Below, piece after piece: positions 10,218 to 18,348 of a DNA stretch of 64,000 nucleotides. The DNA is from Bradyrhizobium sp. DOA9. Lineage in GTDB: Bacteria; Pseudomonadota; Alphaproteobacteria; Rhizobiales; Xanthobacteraceae. Each line of letters starts with the position of its first letter. The first letter of the stretch is position 1. The translations under genes were made by a program, and so were the position numbers. The notes under the pieces were generated by a model that saw nothing but the letters and a program-made list of their open reading frames with translations, did not search any database and was not told the DNA's origin. Where the stretch lies: the NCBI RefSeq assembly GCF_000617845.2, contig NZ_DF820425.1, positions 6,702,741-6,766,740 of the forward strand, written 5' to 3'.

Positions 10218-10262
10218 TGGTGGGCGCACCAGGGCTCGAACCTGGGACCCGCTGATTAAGAG
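10218..10262 (-). repeat. Left 45-bp direct repeat (partial 3' tRNA-Lys copy, putative att site)
   Basis: These 45 bases are identical to 32015-32059, the 3' part of the intact tRNA-Lys(CUU), from within the anticodon region to the terminal CCA. The 5' half of the tRNA is absent here, so this is a partial copy and not a tRNA gene. A duplicated tRNA 3' end of this size is the usual mark of integration by a tyrosine recombinase. Confidence 0.9.
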
Positions 10263-10637
10263 ACACGCTACGGACATTGATTTTACAAGAGAATTTTTCC
10301 AACTAAGCCAAGATCCGATCATTAGAGATCAATGGCTTACAGCGAAACATCCAACTGCAAGCGCGCGTCGGAATCGGCGCAGATCGATATCGGTGCGTCG
10401 GGGGTTCGAGTCACTGGAGGGCTACCGCCTTTGCCCACACCAGCCAAACCTACGATATCTTATTCAATCTTACGCACGCGGCAGGTAACTGTGAATAAGC
10501 GCCAAGGTCTGCCCCCCATCGGCAAACACGCGGGCGGCGATCAGAACCGTCGAGGGTACGAGTCTCCGGTCCGCTACGTCGCTACACGGATTGAGTACGC
10601 ACCTATGCCTGCCTTCGACCAGTATCGCGCAGACCAT
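10263..10637. other. Island left end without a supported gene
   Basis: About 375 bases. No integrase fragment was recognised in any frame. Just inside the repeat, the minus strand has a weak tRNA D-arm-like string (GGCTTAGTTGG) at about 10300-10310, which may be chance. A T-arm-like string near 10400 does not pair and was rejected. Confidence 0.4.
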
Positions 10638-11642
10638 TCAAGTCTCGGTGAAAGTGACCGCCGCGTTCTCGTCTTCGCTGAAGCTGACGCTGGTGCGACG
10701 AGGACTGCGGTTGACCATGAGCCGGACGACGTCACCGCGGGCGTAGTGCCCCGTGGGGTCGTAGGCCGCCTTGGCGATCGCAATCATCGACAAGTCTACG
10801 TCAGCATAAAGGATGCCTTCCTTGTCCTGCGGCAGATGCTCGCACATCGGCTGGCCATCGGGACCAAAAATCATCGAATAGCCTCCACCTGGCTTGGCTC
10901 CCTCCGCGTTCAGCAAATCCGCCCTTTCCGGAGTGTCGCAAAGCATCTCGAACATATCCTGACCGGTAATTGCCGTGGCATGCAGGACGAAGCAACCTCC
11001 CTCCAGCGCGTAGATCTGACTGGCGGCGAGATTCACCTCATGGCCCAAAGCGTAGGCTTTGCCGCGATACAGCGTGAAAGATGGCCACGACGCCACGTGA
11101 ACTTGCTCGTTCATCGCGTACATCGCGTATTTCGAGAGCGGCTGAATGTGCTCGGCACAGCACAAGGCCCCGAGGCGTCCGACGCTGCTTTCGACGACGC
11201 GGAAATCAGACCCATCTCCTTCGCCGTATAGCGTACGTTCGACGTGGGTCGGCTTGAGCTTTCGGCGCTTGAAGATGATCTTTCCCGCATCGCTGATGAA
11301 AACCTGGCTTAGGTAGAGCGTTCCTCCGTCGATTTCGGAGAAGCCCATCACGACATTGATTTTCGCTTCGGCAGCGGCCGCACAAAGAGCGAGGATTTCG
11401 GGCCCATCAGCACGCAGCGAATTGGCGTGATAGCGGGGTACAAACTGCATTCCCCAAGCCGGCGTCCCAAGCCATAGCCACCAGGGATAGCCCGGAATCC
11501 AGACCTCCGGGAACGCCAGCAGCTTGGCCCCTGCTGCACCCGCCTCCGCCATGAAACCGATCGCCTTGGCCACGGAAGCTTGCGCATCCATGAAAACCGG
11601 CGCGGCCTGAACGACTGCGACTTTGAATTTTGTGTCCTGCAT
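10638..11642 (-). CDS. Nitrilase (carbon-nitrogen hydrolase superfamily), 334 aa
   Basis: The enzyme hydrolyses an organic nitrile to the carboxylic acid and ammonia. The catalytic triad is visible: Glu46 in FPEVWIPGYPWWLW, Lys130 in RKLKPTHVERTLYGEGDG and Cys162 in GALCCAEHIQPL. Length and the HVER-YGEGDG block fit true nitrilases (EC 3.5.5.x) better than amidases or ureidopropionases. The residue after the catalytic Cys is Ala, where most nitrilases have Trp. The start ATG has GGAGA 7 nt upstream. It is the last gene of a minus-strand operon, 21 bp after the livM-like permease, so importer and enzyme are probably co-expressed. The nearby mandelate genes suggest mandelonitrile or another arylacetonitrile as substrate; indole-acetonitrile remains possible. 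Confidence 0.88.
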   Translation of the reverse strand: MQDTKFKVAVVQAAPVFMDAQASVAKAIGFMAEAGAAGAKLLAFPEVWIPGYPWWLWLGTPAWGMQFVPRYHANSLRADGPEILALCAAAAEAKINVVMGFSEIDGGTLYLSQVFISDAGKIIFKRRKLKPTHVERTLYGEGDGSDFRVVESSVGRLGALCCAEHIQPLSKYAMYAMNEQVHVASWPSFTLYRGKAYALGHEVNLAASQIYALEGGCFVLHATAITGQDMFEMLCDTPERADLLNAEGAKPGGGYSMIFGPDGQPMCEHLPQDKEGILYADVDLSMIAIAKAAYDPTGHYARGDVVRLMVNRSPRRTSVSFSEDENAAVTFTET

Positions 11643-11663
11643 GCGAGTTCTCCGAACCAGGTT

Positions 11664-12698
11664 TCAGGTTGTGGGGAATGACGCGGATCGGTCCGGATCG
11701 GGCTCGGCCATGCGTCGGCGTATCCGGAACGGATCAAGGCGCCACTTTTCCGGAATGAGAGAAACTGCGCCGCCTGGGGCTGCCACCATGGTCAAGATCG
11801 CAAGCAGCCCGACCCCGATGAAGTACCAGGCGCCGTAGCCTGCAAAGGTCTCACGGAGCAGGAAATAGACGATCGTGCCGACGATCGGCCCCTCCAGCGT
11901 TCCGATGCCCCCGAGAACGGCAATGAAGATCGCCGCGGCGGTCCAGTTCAGCGAGAAAGAGGCATCCGGCGTGACCTGAAGCGTATTCATGTACGAGACC
12001 GCGCCGGCAAGCCCGGAGATGACGGCGCAGAGCACCCAAAGCGCGACCTTGGCGCGGGCCACCGGAACGCCGCTCGCCAACGCGGCGGGTTCGGAGTCAC
12101 GCACGCTCATCAACGCAAGGCCCAGCGAGCCGCGCAGCACCTGCCGGCTAACGACCAGCGACCCGACACCGACGAACAGCGCCGCCCAATAGACCCCCGC
12201 ATTGCGCATCCACCGATCGATGTCGCTCATCGCTTCCAGCGGCATGCCGCCTCCAGCGCCCAGCCATGGCGAATTCAAGGTCAGTATCCGCATCATCTCA
12301 GCGAGGACCCACGTGCCCACCGCGAAGTAAGCGCCGCTCAGACGGAACATCGGCCAAGCTGAAACGGCCGCGAAAACGGCCGCGAAGACGGCTGCGGCAG
12401 GCAACAGCAAAAACGGATTGACGTGCAGCTGGTTCGAGAGCGCGAAGAGTGAATATGCGCCTACGCCGACAAAGACGTGCAAGCCGATGGCGACCAGGCC
12501 GCCATAGCCTGCCAGCAGATTCCAGGCGAGCGCGACAGCGAAGAGCGTGAAGACTTCGACGAGCAGCCGCTGCACGGCAAACGTCGACAGCCAGGGAATC
12601 GAAACCGCGAGTGCAGCGACAAAGAGGAGACCAGCACTTAGGGACATCCGCGCCAACGTAGTCCTGGAATGCGCACTCGACACGGTGATCGCGCTCAT
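11664..12698 (-). CDS. Branched-chain-type ABC transporter permease (LivM-like), 344 aa
   Basis: Inner-membrane permease of a LIV/HAAT-family importer. It has many hydrophobic segments and the LivM hallmarks: LLAGYGGLVAIGLHVFVGVGAY near the front and a conserved loop with SVRDSEPAALASGV followed by A-KVALWVLCAVISGLAG. The C-terminus is a charged Arg-rich tail after MVAAPGGAVSLIPEKW. The ATG overlaps the stop of the upstream livH-like gene by 4 bp, and the nitrilase follows 21 bp later. The substrate is unlikely to be a plain branched-chain amino acid, given the neighbours; an aromatic nitrile, amide or acid is inferred. Confidence 0.9.
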   Translation of the reverse strand: MSAITVSSAHSRTTLARMSLSAGLLFVAALAVSIPWLSTFAVQRLLVEVFTLFAVALAWNLLAGYGGLVAIGLHVFVGVGAYSLFALSNQLHVNPFLLLPAAAVFAAVFAAVSAWPMFRLSGAYFAVGTWVLAEMMRILTLNSPWLGAGGGMPLEAMSDIDRWMRNAGVYWAALFVGVGSLVVSRQVLRGSLGLALMSVRDSEPAALASGVPVARAKVALWVLCAVISGLAGAVSYMNTLQVTPDASFSLNWTAAAIFIAVLGGIGTLEGPIVGTIVYFLLRETFAGYGAWYFIGVGLLAILTMVAAPGGAVSLIPEKWRLDPFRIRRRMAEPDPDRSASFPTT

Positions 12699-13567
12699 GA
12701 CGATGCCTTTCCAAACAAACCCTGGGGACGAGCGAGCAAGGCCACGAGGAATGCGAGATGACCGAAGAAGGGACCGAGACCGGAGGCGATCTTCGCGCCG
12801 AAAAGCTGCGCAACGCCGATCACGAGTCCGCCAAACAACGTGCCCCAGATATTACCCAGCCCTCCAAGCACGACTGCTTCGAACGAATAGAGAAGCCGCT
12901 CGGGTCCCGCCGTTGGCGAAAATGGCGTCCTGAGAGCGTAGAGCACGGCTGCCACGCCGATCATCGAAAAGATGACCCCGGTCACGATCCCGAACAGGCG
13001 GCGATCATTCACGCCGACCAGCCTTGCGGTACCGGGATCATCCGATACGGCGCGCGCCTGACGCCCGAAATGGGTGTGACCGACCAGCCAATGCGCCGCA
13101 CCCATCAGTGCGATGCTCGCGAGCGCAGAGACAAGCGGAAGAACTCCAATGGAGACGCCGAGAACGTTGAACCCAAGACCGGCGAGTTCACCGGCCTGCA
13201 GGCTCCGCGTGTCGGCGGTGAAAATCTCCTGGAGGACGTTCTGCAAGACGATGGAGAGGCCGAACGTCAGAAGAAGCGGAGCCAAGGCATCCTTTCCGAC
13301 GACACGATTGAACAGGATGATCTGCAGGATCCAACCGAGCGCGAACATCACCGGAATGACCACGAGCAACGCGGTAAAGGCACCGACGCCCGCTCCGCTC
13401 ATGACGACACTGGTCAGATAGGCCCCGACCACGATCAGATCGCCGTGAGCGATGTTGATCATGCGCATGACCCCGACGCTCAGACTCAGGCCGAGCCCGA
13501 ACAGTGCGTAGAGCGCTCCCAGCATCAACCCGTTCAACAACGTTTCCGCGGCGATCTGCATCATCAA
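12695..13567 (-). CDS. Branched-chain-type ABC transporter permease (LivH-like), 290 aa
   Basis: Second membrane subunit of the same importer. The LivH signature is clear: GLMLGALYALFGLGLSLSVG, then MINIAHGDLIVVGAY, a conserved RA-SDDPGTARLVGVN loop, and VLGGLGNIWGTLFGGLVIG near the end. About eight hydrophobic segments are present. The gene starts inside the 3' end of the upstream livF (4-bp overlap) and ends overlapping livM by 4 bp, so translation is probably coupled through the operon. Confidence 0.92.
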   Translation of the reverse strand: MMMQIAAETLLNGLMLGALYALFGLGLSLSVGVMRMINIAHGDLIVVGAYLTSVVMSGAGVGAFTALLVVIPVMFALGWILQIILFNRVVGKDALAPLLLTFGLSIVLQNVLQEIFTADTRSLQAGELAGLGFNVLGVSIGVLPLVSALASIALMGAAHWLVGHTHFGRQARAVSDDPGTARLVGVNDRRLFGIVTGVIFSMIGVAAVLYALRTPFSPTAGPERLLYSFEAVVLGGLGNIWGTLFGGLVIGVAQLFGAKIASGLGPFFGHLAFLVALLARPQGLFGKASS

Positions 13568-14256
13568 TCTCCGAAATACGCAGCCGATACGCGCGCGTAG
13601 TCGGCCGTCTTCGAGATGCCCTCGAGCACGACGTTTCCCTTCAACATGCAGTAGTACCTGGACGATTTGGAGAGCGCGCGACGCACGTTCTGCTCGACAA
13701 GGACCACCGCCATGCCTTCCCCGATAACGGTGCCGAGCAGCTCGTAGACCGTCTCGACCGCGACCGGCGAAAGGCCGAGCGATATCTCGTCACAGAGCAG
13801 GAAGTCGGGATTCGTGACGAGCGCCCGGCCGACCGCCACGAGTTGCTGCTGACCGCCCGAAAGCGCCGTGGCGGGACGAGCACGCAATTTCTGGTGAGCC
13901 GGCAGTTCCCTATAGAGACGGCCTGGCGTCCACGGACCTCGACGGCCGTTTTTCGCGGCGAGGAGCAGATTCTCCTCGACCGTCAGGCTCGGAAACAGCC
14001 GGCGACCTTCCGGCACCAGCGCAATTCCACGACTCAGCTGGTCTATCTCGGCGGAGCCGCCGACCGGCTCTCCGTCAAGCAGCACGCTCGGAGCGGCAAC
14101 CGGGACAGAGCCGACGATGGCGCGAAGCAGCGTCGATTTTCCGGCGCCGTTCGCGCCGATCAGTGAAACAACCTCGCCGCGTTCGATTGAGAAGTTGATG
14201 CCGAACAGGGCCTGGAACATGCCGTAGTTGGCGTTGAGATGCTCAGTGCGCAGCAT
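13564..14256 (-). CDS. ABC transporter ATP-binding protein (LivF-like), 230 aa
   Basis: One of the two ATPase subunits of importer 1. Walker A is GANGAGKST (about residues 36-44), the ABC signature is LSGGQQQLVAVGRAL and Walker B ends LLCDEISLGLSP. The short length and the C-terminal A-AAYFGD tail are typical of LivF. Its ATG lies inside the end of the upstream livG-like gene (14-bp overlap), and its stop overlaps the livH start. Confidence 0.92.
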   Translation of the reverse strand: MLRTEHLNANYGMFQALFGINFSIERGEVVSLIGANGAGKSTLLRAIVGSVPVAAPSVLLDGEPVGGSAEIDQLSRGIALVPEGRRLFPSLTVEENLLLAAKNGRRGPWTPGRLYRELPAHQKLRARPATALSGGQQQLVAVGRALVTNPDFLLCDEISLGLSPVAVETVYELLGTVIGEGMAVVLVEQNVRRALSKSSRYYCMLKGNVVLEGISKTADYARVSAAYFGD

Positions 14257-14992
14257 GGGACGCCTGCTCGTCGAGATCGGATCCGAGATACACGTCGCGA
14301 ACTTCGCGGCTGCTCATGACCGCGCTGGGCGCCCCGTCTCCGAGCAATCTTCCCTCCGACAGCACGAGCAGGCGATCGGCGGACGAGACCAGCGCATGAA
14401 CGAGATGTTCGATCCAGATCACGGTCACGCCGGCTCTATGGATCGCGGTCACAAGCTCGAGGAGCTCGCCGACTTCGGCGTCCGTCAACCCACCTGCGAC
14501 TTCGTCGAGCAGCAGCAGCCGGGGTTCGGTCGCAAGCGCGCGAGACAGCTCGAGTCTCTTGCGCTGGAGCAATGTCAGCCGGCCGGCCGGCGTGTCACCG
14601 AGATGCTCGATGCCGCAGCGATGAAGCGCTTCCCGCGCCTTTTGCTCTGCCTGCCTGCCGTGCAGGGCGGCTCCGAAGGTCGCCGCCACCAGCGCGTTCT
14701 CGAACACGGTCATGCCCTGGAACGGCTGCGGGATCTGGAACGTCCTGCCGATGCCGGCGCGGCAACGCGTGTCGGCTCCGAGCTCGGTGACATCTTCTCC
14801 GTCAAACAAGACCGTTCCGGAATCGCACCGCAGGTTGCCGGAGATCAGGCCGAACAGAGTCGTCTTGCCCGCTCCATTCGGCCCGATGACGCCGACGAAT
14901 TCGCCCGCCCGAACCTGAAGCGTCAGGCCGGGAATCACGACCATGTCGCGATAGCGCTTGCTGACGTCCCGCAGTTCAAGCAACGCCGTCAT
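14243..14992 (-). CDS. ABC transporter ATP-binding protein (LivG-like), 249 aa
   Basis: The larger ATPase of importer 1. Walker A is GPNGAGKTT, the Q-loop region reads GIGRTFQIPQPFQGMTV as in LivG, and Walker B is RLLLLDEVAGGL. The ABC signature is degenerate: LTLLQRKRLELSRAL instead of an LSGGQ-type string. The start is the ATG at 14992, five bases after the stop of the binding-protein gene; an open frame continues upstream but overlaps that gene and has no family similarity. Confidence 0.9.
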   Translation of the reverse strand: MTALLELRDVSKRYRDMVVIPGLTLQVRAGEFVGVIGPNGAGKTTLFGLISGNLRCDSGTVLFDGEDVTELGADTRCRAGIGRTFQIPQPFQGMTVFENALVAATFGAALHGRQAEQKAREALHRCGIEHLGDTPAGRLTLLQRKRLELSRALATEPRLLLLDEVAGGLTDAEVGELLELVTAIHRAGVTVIWIEHLVHALVSSADRLLVLSEGRLLGDGAPSAVMSSREVRDVYLGSDLDEQASHAAH

Positions 14993-14997
14993 TGCCG

Positions 14998-16311
14998 TCA
15001 GCTCTTCAGGAGTTCTAGTTTGCGCTCGGCCTTGATCTCGGGCGCCGTGCTGTTGCTCGTGATGTAGAGGTGCGGCTTTCCGCCGTCCTCGACATGCCAC
15101 TGCCCGCCAACCACGCGGATCTTCGAGACATTGGCGATTCCGCTTGCGCCGAAGTCGAGATTTCCGATCACCGTATCGGTCTTGAGCTTGCGGAGGCTCT
15201 CGACGACTTTGTTGGGCGATTTCGGATCGCCGCTTGTCTTCAAGGCTTGAACGCCGGCCTCGAACAAGGCATGCGCGACGCCGATTGGCTGCGTCCACTC
15301 CCGCTTCGTGGCCGCCTGGTAGGCGGCAGCAAGCTCGGTTGCGGTTTGCCCGGTCAGGCTCGAGCGGAACGGATAACTCGGCAACCACCAGATCTCGGTG
15401 GACATGCCTTCCGCGCGCGGTCCGAGAGCCGCCACACCGCCCGGGAAGAGCAAGGCTTTCGCGATGGTGCAAACCTTCGGCTTGAATCCCATCTGGGCAG
15501 ATTGATTGAGGAAGGTCGCCCACTCAGGCGGATTGAACAGGCCGGTGACGATCTCGACACCTTCCTTTTTGAAGGCCTGGATGTGGGTCGAAAAATCGTC
15601 CGCTCCGACCGGGAAGCGCCCGATGTCGACGATCTTGTAGCCGGCCTTGGCGAAGGCGCCCGGCATGCCGAGCTTCAAATCACCCATCGCGTTGCCGGGA
15701 ACGTCATTCGAAAAGACGGAGCCGACCACCTTGTTGGTGTTCGCGTCCTTCCAGATGTCGAGATAGACGGCGGCGATGTCCTCGATCCCCCAGAAGAAAT
15801 GAAACACGTTCTTGAATCCCTTGGCCGGGTCGCCCTTCATCGGGAACATCCACGCCTGCCACGGGCCCATCGTCGAGATGCAGGGGACGCCATTGAGCTC
15901 ACATTGCTGCGAGACGCCCGGGCCGATCGAGACCTGCGCGAGCATCAGGTCGATATTCTCCTTGTTGATCAGCTCGGCGGCGAGATTGGACTGACGGTCC
16001 GGGCTGCTCTGATCGTCGCGCGCGATGATCTCGACCTCATATTTCGACCCTCCCACCGACAATCCGCCGGCGAGCGACTTTCTGACCTGATCGAGAATGA
16101 AGTCGTCCGCCTCGGCAAACGGCGCGAACGGCCCGGTCTTCGGACTGATGTAACCGATGCGAATCTTCTTGTCGGCGGCAGCCCACGCGCGGCCAGTCGA
16201 GCCGAGCGTCGCCCCAGCCGTCAGGGCCGCGGCGACCTTGAGAAAGTCGCGTCGCGCGGGGTCGGCAATACCGGTCTCGGGGACACGATTGGGGTTAATC
16301 TTCGAAACCAT
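14998..16311 (-). CDS. ABC transporter substrate-binding protein (LIV/Peripla_BP type), 437 aa
   Basis: Periplasmic binding protein of importer 1, first gene of the nitrilase operon. The N-terminus has a twin-arginine export signal (RRDFLKVAAALTAGATLGS, cleavage near RAWAA), and the mature part begins KKIRIGYISPKTGPFAPFAEAD, the usual start of the LIV-binding family. ATG 16311 is preceded by GGAGAG at a 5-nt spacing. The gene is divergent from the AraC regulator across 288 bp, so this regulator probably controls the operon. The ligand cannot be read from sequence. Confidence 0.9.
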   Translation of the reverse strand: MVSKINPNRVPETGIADPARRDFLKVAAALTAGATLGSTGRAWAAADKKIRIGYISPKTGPFAPFAEADDFILDQVRKSLAGGLSVGGSKYEVEIIARDDQSSPDRQSNLAAELINKENIDLMLAQVSIGPGVSQQCELNGVPCISTMGPWQAWMFPMKGDPAKGFKNVFHFFWGIEDIAAVYLDIWKDANTNKVVGSVFSNDVPGNAMGDLKLGMPGAFAKAGYKIVDIGRFPVGADDFSTHIQAFKKEGVEIVTGLFNPPEWATFLNQSAQMGFKPKVCTIAKALLFPGGVAALGPRAEGMSTEIWWLPSYPFRSSLTGQTATELAAAYQAATKREWTQPIGVAHALFEAGVQALKTSGDPKSPNKVVESLRKLKTDTVIGNLDFGASGIANVSKIRVVGGQWHVEDGGKPHLYITSNSTAPEIKAERKLELLKS

Positions 16312-16599
16312 GAATGCTCTCCGATGCAAAGATGCTGACCGAATTGACGGGCCCACATTGGTCAGCTTTGTCGAAGGCGGCTTGGTTCGAACGGAACAGA
16401 AACTTGTCTGAGACGGCTGGAGAAGGTCCCCGCGCCACGGGAAAGCAATCCGGGCCAACCCGGGAAATTGGCATATTTCGTGCTTGATCGGCTCCGAAAT
16501 TGAGCAATAAACTTCACGCGGGCGGATGATCCTGTCTGTGATCGACGGCCGAAGGGGCACCCAAGAACCCCATCGCAATGGATCGAGGGGAATCAAGAG

Positions 16600-17595
16600 A
16601 TGCTTCTGGAAGCCACAAAGGCTGCTGCGATGCAGCCGTGCTTCGCCTCGACGGCGAGCCTTCCGCCGCGAGAGCGCTTCGACTATTGGCACGACGTTGT
16701 GAGCCGCAATCTCGTCGACCTGGACTACCAGCTGGTCGGCGAAGCTCAGTTCGATGCGAGCTTCCACTCCACACCGATCAATGGTCTCGACCTGTGCCGC
16801 ATCAAGGCTTCTCCCCATGTGGCCCAGCGAAGCAGTGAAGGCATCTCCCGCGCAGACCACTCGATGCTGGTCTTCAACTTCGTTCTCTCGGGCTCGTTGA
16901 TTGCTGAGCAGGACGGGCGCACGGCCCATCTCAAGCTCGGCGACGGCGCGCTCTGTGACGCAACGCGACCGTACAAGCTTTCCTCGCACGAGGCCTTCGA
17001 GCTTGCCTCCATTCGGGTCCCCCGCGAGCAGTGCGTCGGCAGGATCCCGCACCTCAATCGTCTCTCGGCGTGCAATTTGGGCGAACGATCCGAGCTCGCA
17101 CCAATGGTCTTTGGCTACTTGTCACATCTCGTCGATCGTGCGCCCCATCTCACGAGCCCTGCCGCCGGCCTCAAGATATCGCAGAACTTCAAGGACCTTC
17201 TGCTCGCCCTGCTGGCGGAATTAGCCGACTCGTGCGCCCCCTCGCTTACCGAGTATCGGAGCCTGGCGCTGATGAGGATCAAGGAGACGGTCGAGCGCAA
17301 CGTTCACGATGCCGACCTGACACCGGCGACGATCGCAGCCGAACTCAAGCTATCGGCAAGATACATCAACCAGCTGCTCGAAGCCGAGGGGACCTCGTTG
17401 TCGCGGTACATATGGTCAAGGCGGCTTGATCGCTGCGCCGAACAGCTCAAGGACCCGGCGTTGCGCGCGCGCGGCGTGTCCCAGATCGCGATGGATAACG
17501 GGTTCAACGATCTCAGCCACTTCAGCAAGGCCTTCCGGATCAAGTTCGGAGTGGCGCCGCGCGACTATCGAAATGGTCTCGCGATGCAATCCTGA
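16600..17595 (+). CDS. AraC-family transcriptional regulator, 331 aa
   Basis: The N-terminal 190 residues form an AraC-binding-like (cupin-type) domain. The C-terminal 100 residues hold two helix-turn-helix motifs: TPATIAAELKLSARYINQLLEAEG and GVSQIAMDNGFNDLSHFSKAFRIKFGVAPRDYR, given here as two parts of one AraC domain. The ATG has GAGGGG 9 nt upstream. The overall layout resembles the AraC-type activators found beside nitrilase and aromatic-amine genes (NitR, FeaR). It is divergent from importer 1/nitrilase and convergent with importer 2, so it may regulate the left operon; the inducer is unknown. Confidence 0.9.
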   Translation: MLLEATKAAAMQPCFASTASLPPRERFDYWHDVVSRNLVDLDYQLVGEAQFDASFHSTPINGLDLCRIKASPHVAQRSSEGISRADHSMLVFNFVLSGSLIAEQDGRTAHLKLGDGALCDATRPYKLSSHEAFELASIRVPREQCVGRIPHLNRLSACNLGERSELAPMVFGYLSHLVDRAPHLTSPAAGLKISQNFKDLLLALLAELADSCAPSLTEYRSLALMRIKETVERNVHDADLTPATIAAELKLSARYINQLLEAEGTSLSRYIWSRRLDRCAEQLKDPALRARGVSQIAMDNGFNDLSHFSKAFRIKFGVAPRDYRNGLAMQS

Positions 17596-17652
17596 TGTCG
17601 CCGCGCTGCCTCTCTGGCATCACTTTGAGCCAAGGCAACTGCTTGGGCCAGT

Positions 17653-18348
17653 TCATACCGTGAGGTGGGCGAGGATCTGTTGCCGATCGAGTTCGGACGC
17701 AGGCGCGCTCAGGACGATTTCTCCGTGGTCCATGATCATAATCCGGTCGGCCACTCGGTCAACCAAGGTCAGGTTTTGCTCGACGACCAGGAACGACGCC
17801 CCGGCTTCCTTCTGCGCGAGCATGAGTTCAGCCATGCGAACGACGTTCTCGAACTGAACTCCCTCAGTGGGTTCGTCGATGACCATCATGGCCGATCCTT
17901 CCGAGAGGCCCCGCACAAAGGATAACAACTTCTTCTCGCCGCCCGAGAGTGTTCCGGCGTGCTGGCCGCGGCGTTCGCAGAGCCGCGGAAAGGCGCGAAA
18001 ATAGGGCTCGAACTCGTCGAGCCGGCGATCAGTGCGCATCAGCGACAGATTTTCCGCGACGGTGAGATCATCGAATACCACCCTCTCCTGCGGGCAATAG
18101 GTCAAACCGAGCGTCAGGTTCTCCGACGGCCGCTTGCCTGTGATCTCAACTCCTGCGAGCCGCACTGCTCCGCTCATGGGCTGCAGGAATCCGCACGCAA
18201 GCTTCGCAAGGGTCGATTTTCCAACGCCATTGCGACCAAGCAGGCACACCACCTCTCCCCGACCGATCGAAATACTGACATCGCGGACGACGCGTCCCGA
18301 CCCATAGCCGCCGGAGATGTTCTGGATCTCGAAATAGCCTGATGTCAC
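17653..18348 (-). CDS. ABC transporter ATP-binding protein (LivF-like) of importer 2, 231 aa
   Basis: ATPase of the second LIV-type importer. Walker A is GRNGVGKST, the signature is LSGGEKKLLSFVRGL and Walker B ends MMVIDEPTEG. The GTG start at 18348 overlaps the stop of the permease-ATPase fusion as GTGA, a typical coupled junction; the longer open frame upstream lies within that gene and is not protein-like. It is the last gene of the operon that begins near the amidase. Confidence 0.9.
   Translation of the reverse strand: MTSGYFEIQNISGGYGSGRVVRDVSISIGRGEVVCLLGRNGVGKSTLAKLACGFLQPMSGAVRLAGVEITGKRPSENLTLGLTYCPQERVVFDDLTVAENLSLMRTDRRLDEFEPYFRAFPRLCERRGQHAGTLSGGEKKLLSFVRGLSEGSAMMVIDEPTEGVQFENVVRMAELMLAQKEAGASFLVVEQNLTLVDRVADRIMIMDHGEIVLSAPASELDRQQILAHLTV

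Noticed and set aside
10395..10450. T-arm-like string ggggttcgagtc suggesting another tRNA fragment
   Set aside because: The flanking five bases do not pair and no acceptor stem could be drawn.
16469..16483. TGGCA-N7-TGC, sigma-54-like -24/-12 spacing upstream of the AraC gene
   Set aside because: Only the GG and GC pairs match; other consensus bases differ, and no sigma-54 activator is nearby.
16312..17052. Upstream extension of the first LIV binding protein
   Set aside because: The twin-arginine signal and ribosome binding site fix the start at 16311; the extension overlaps the AraC gene.
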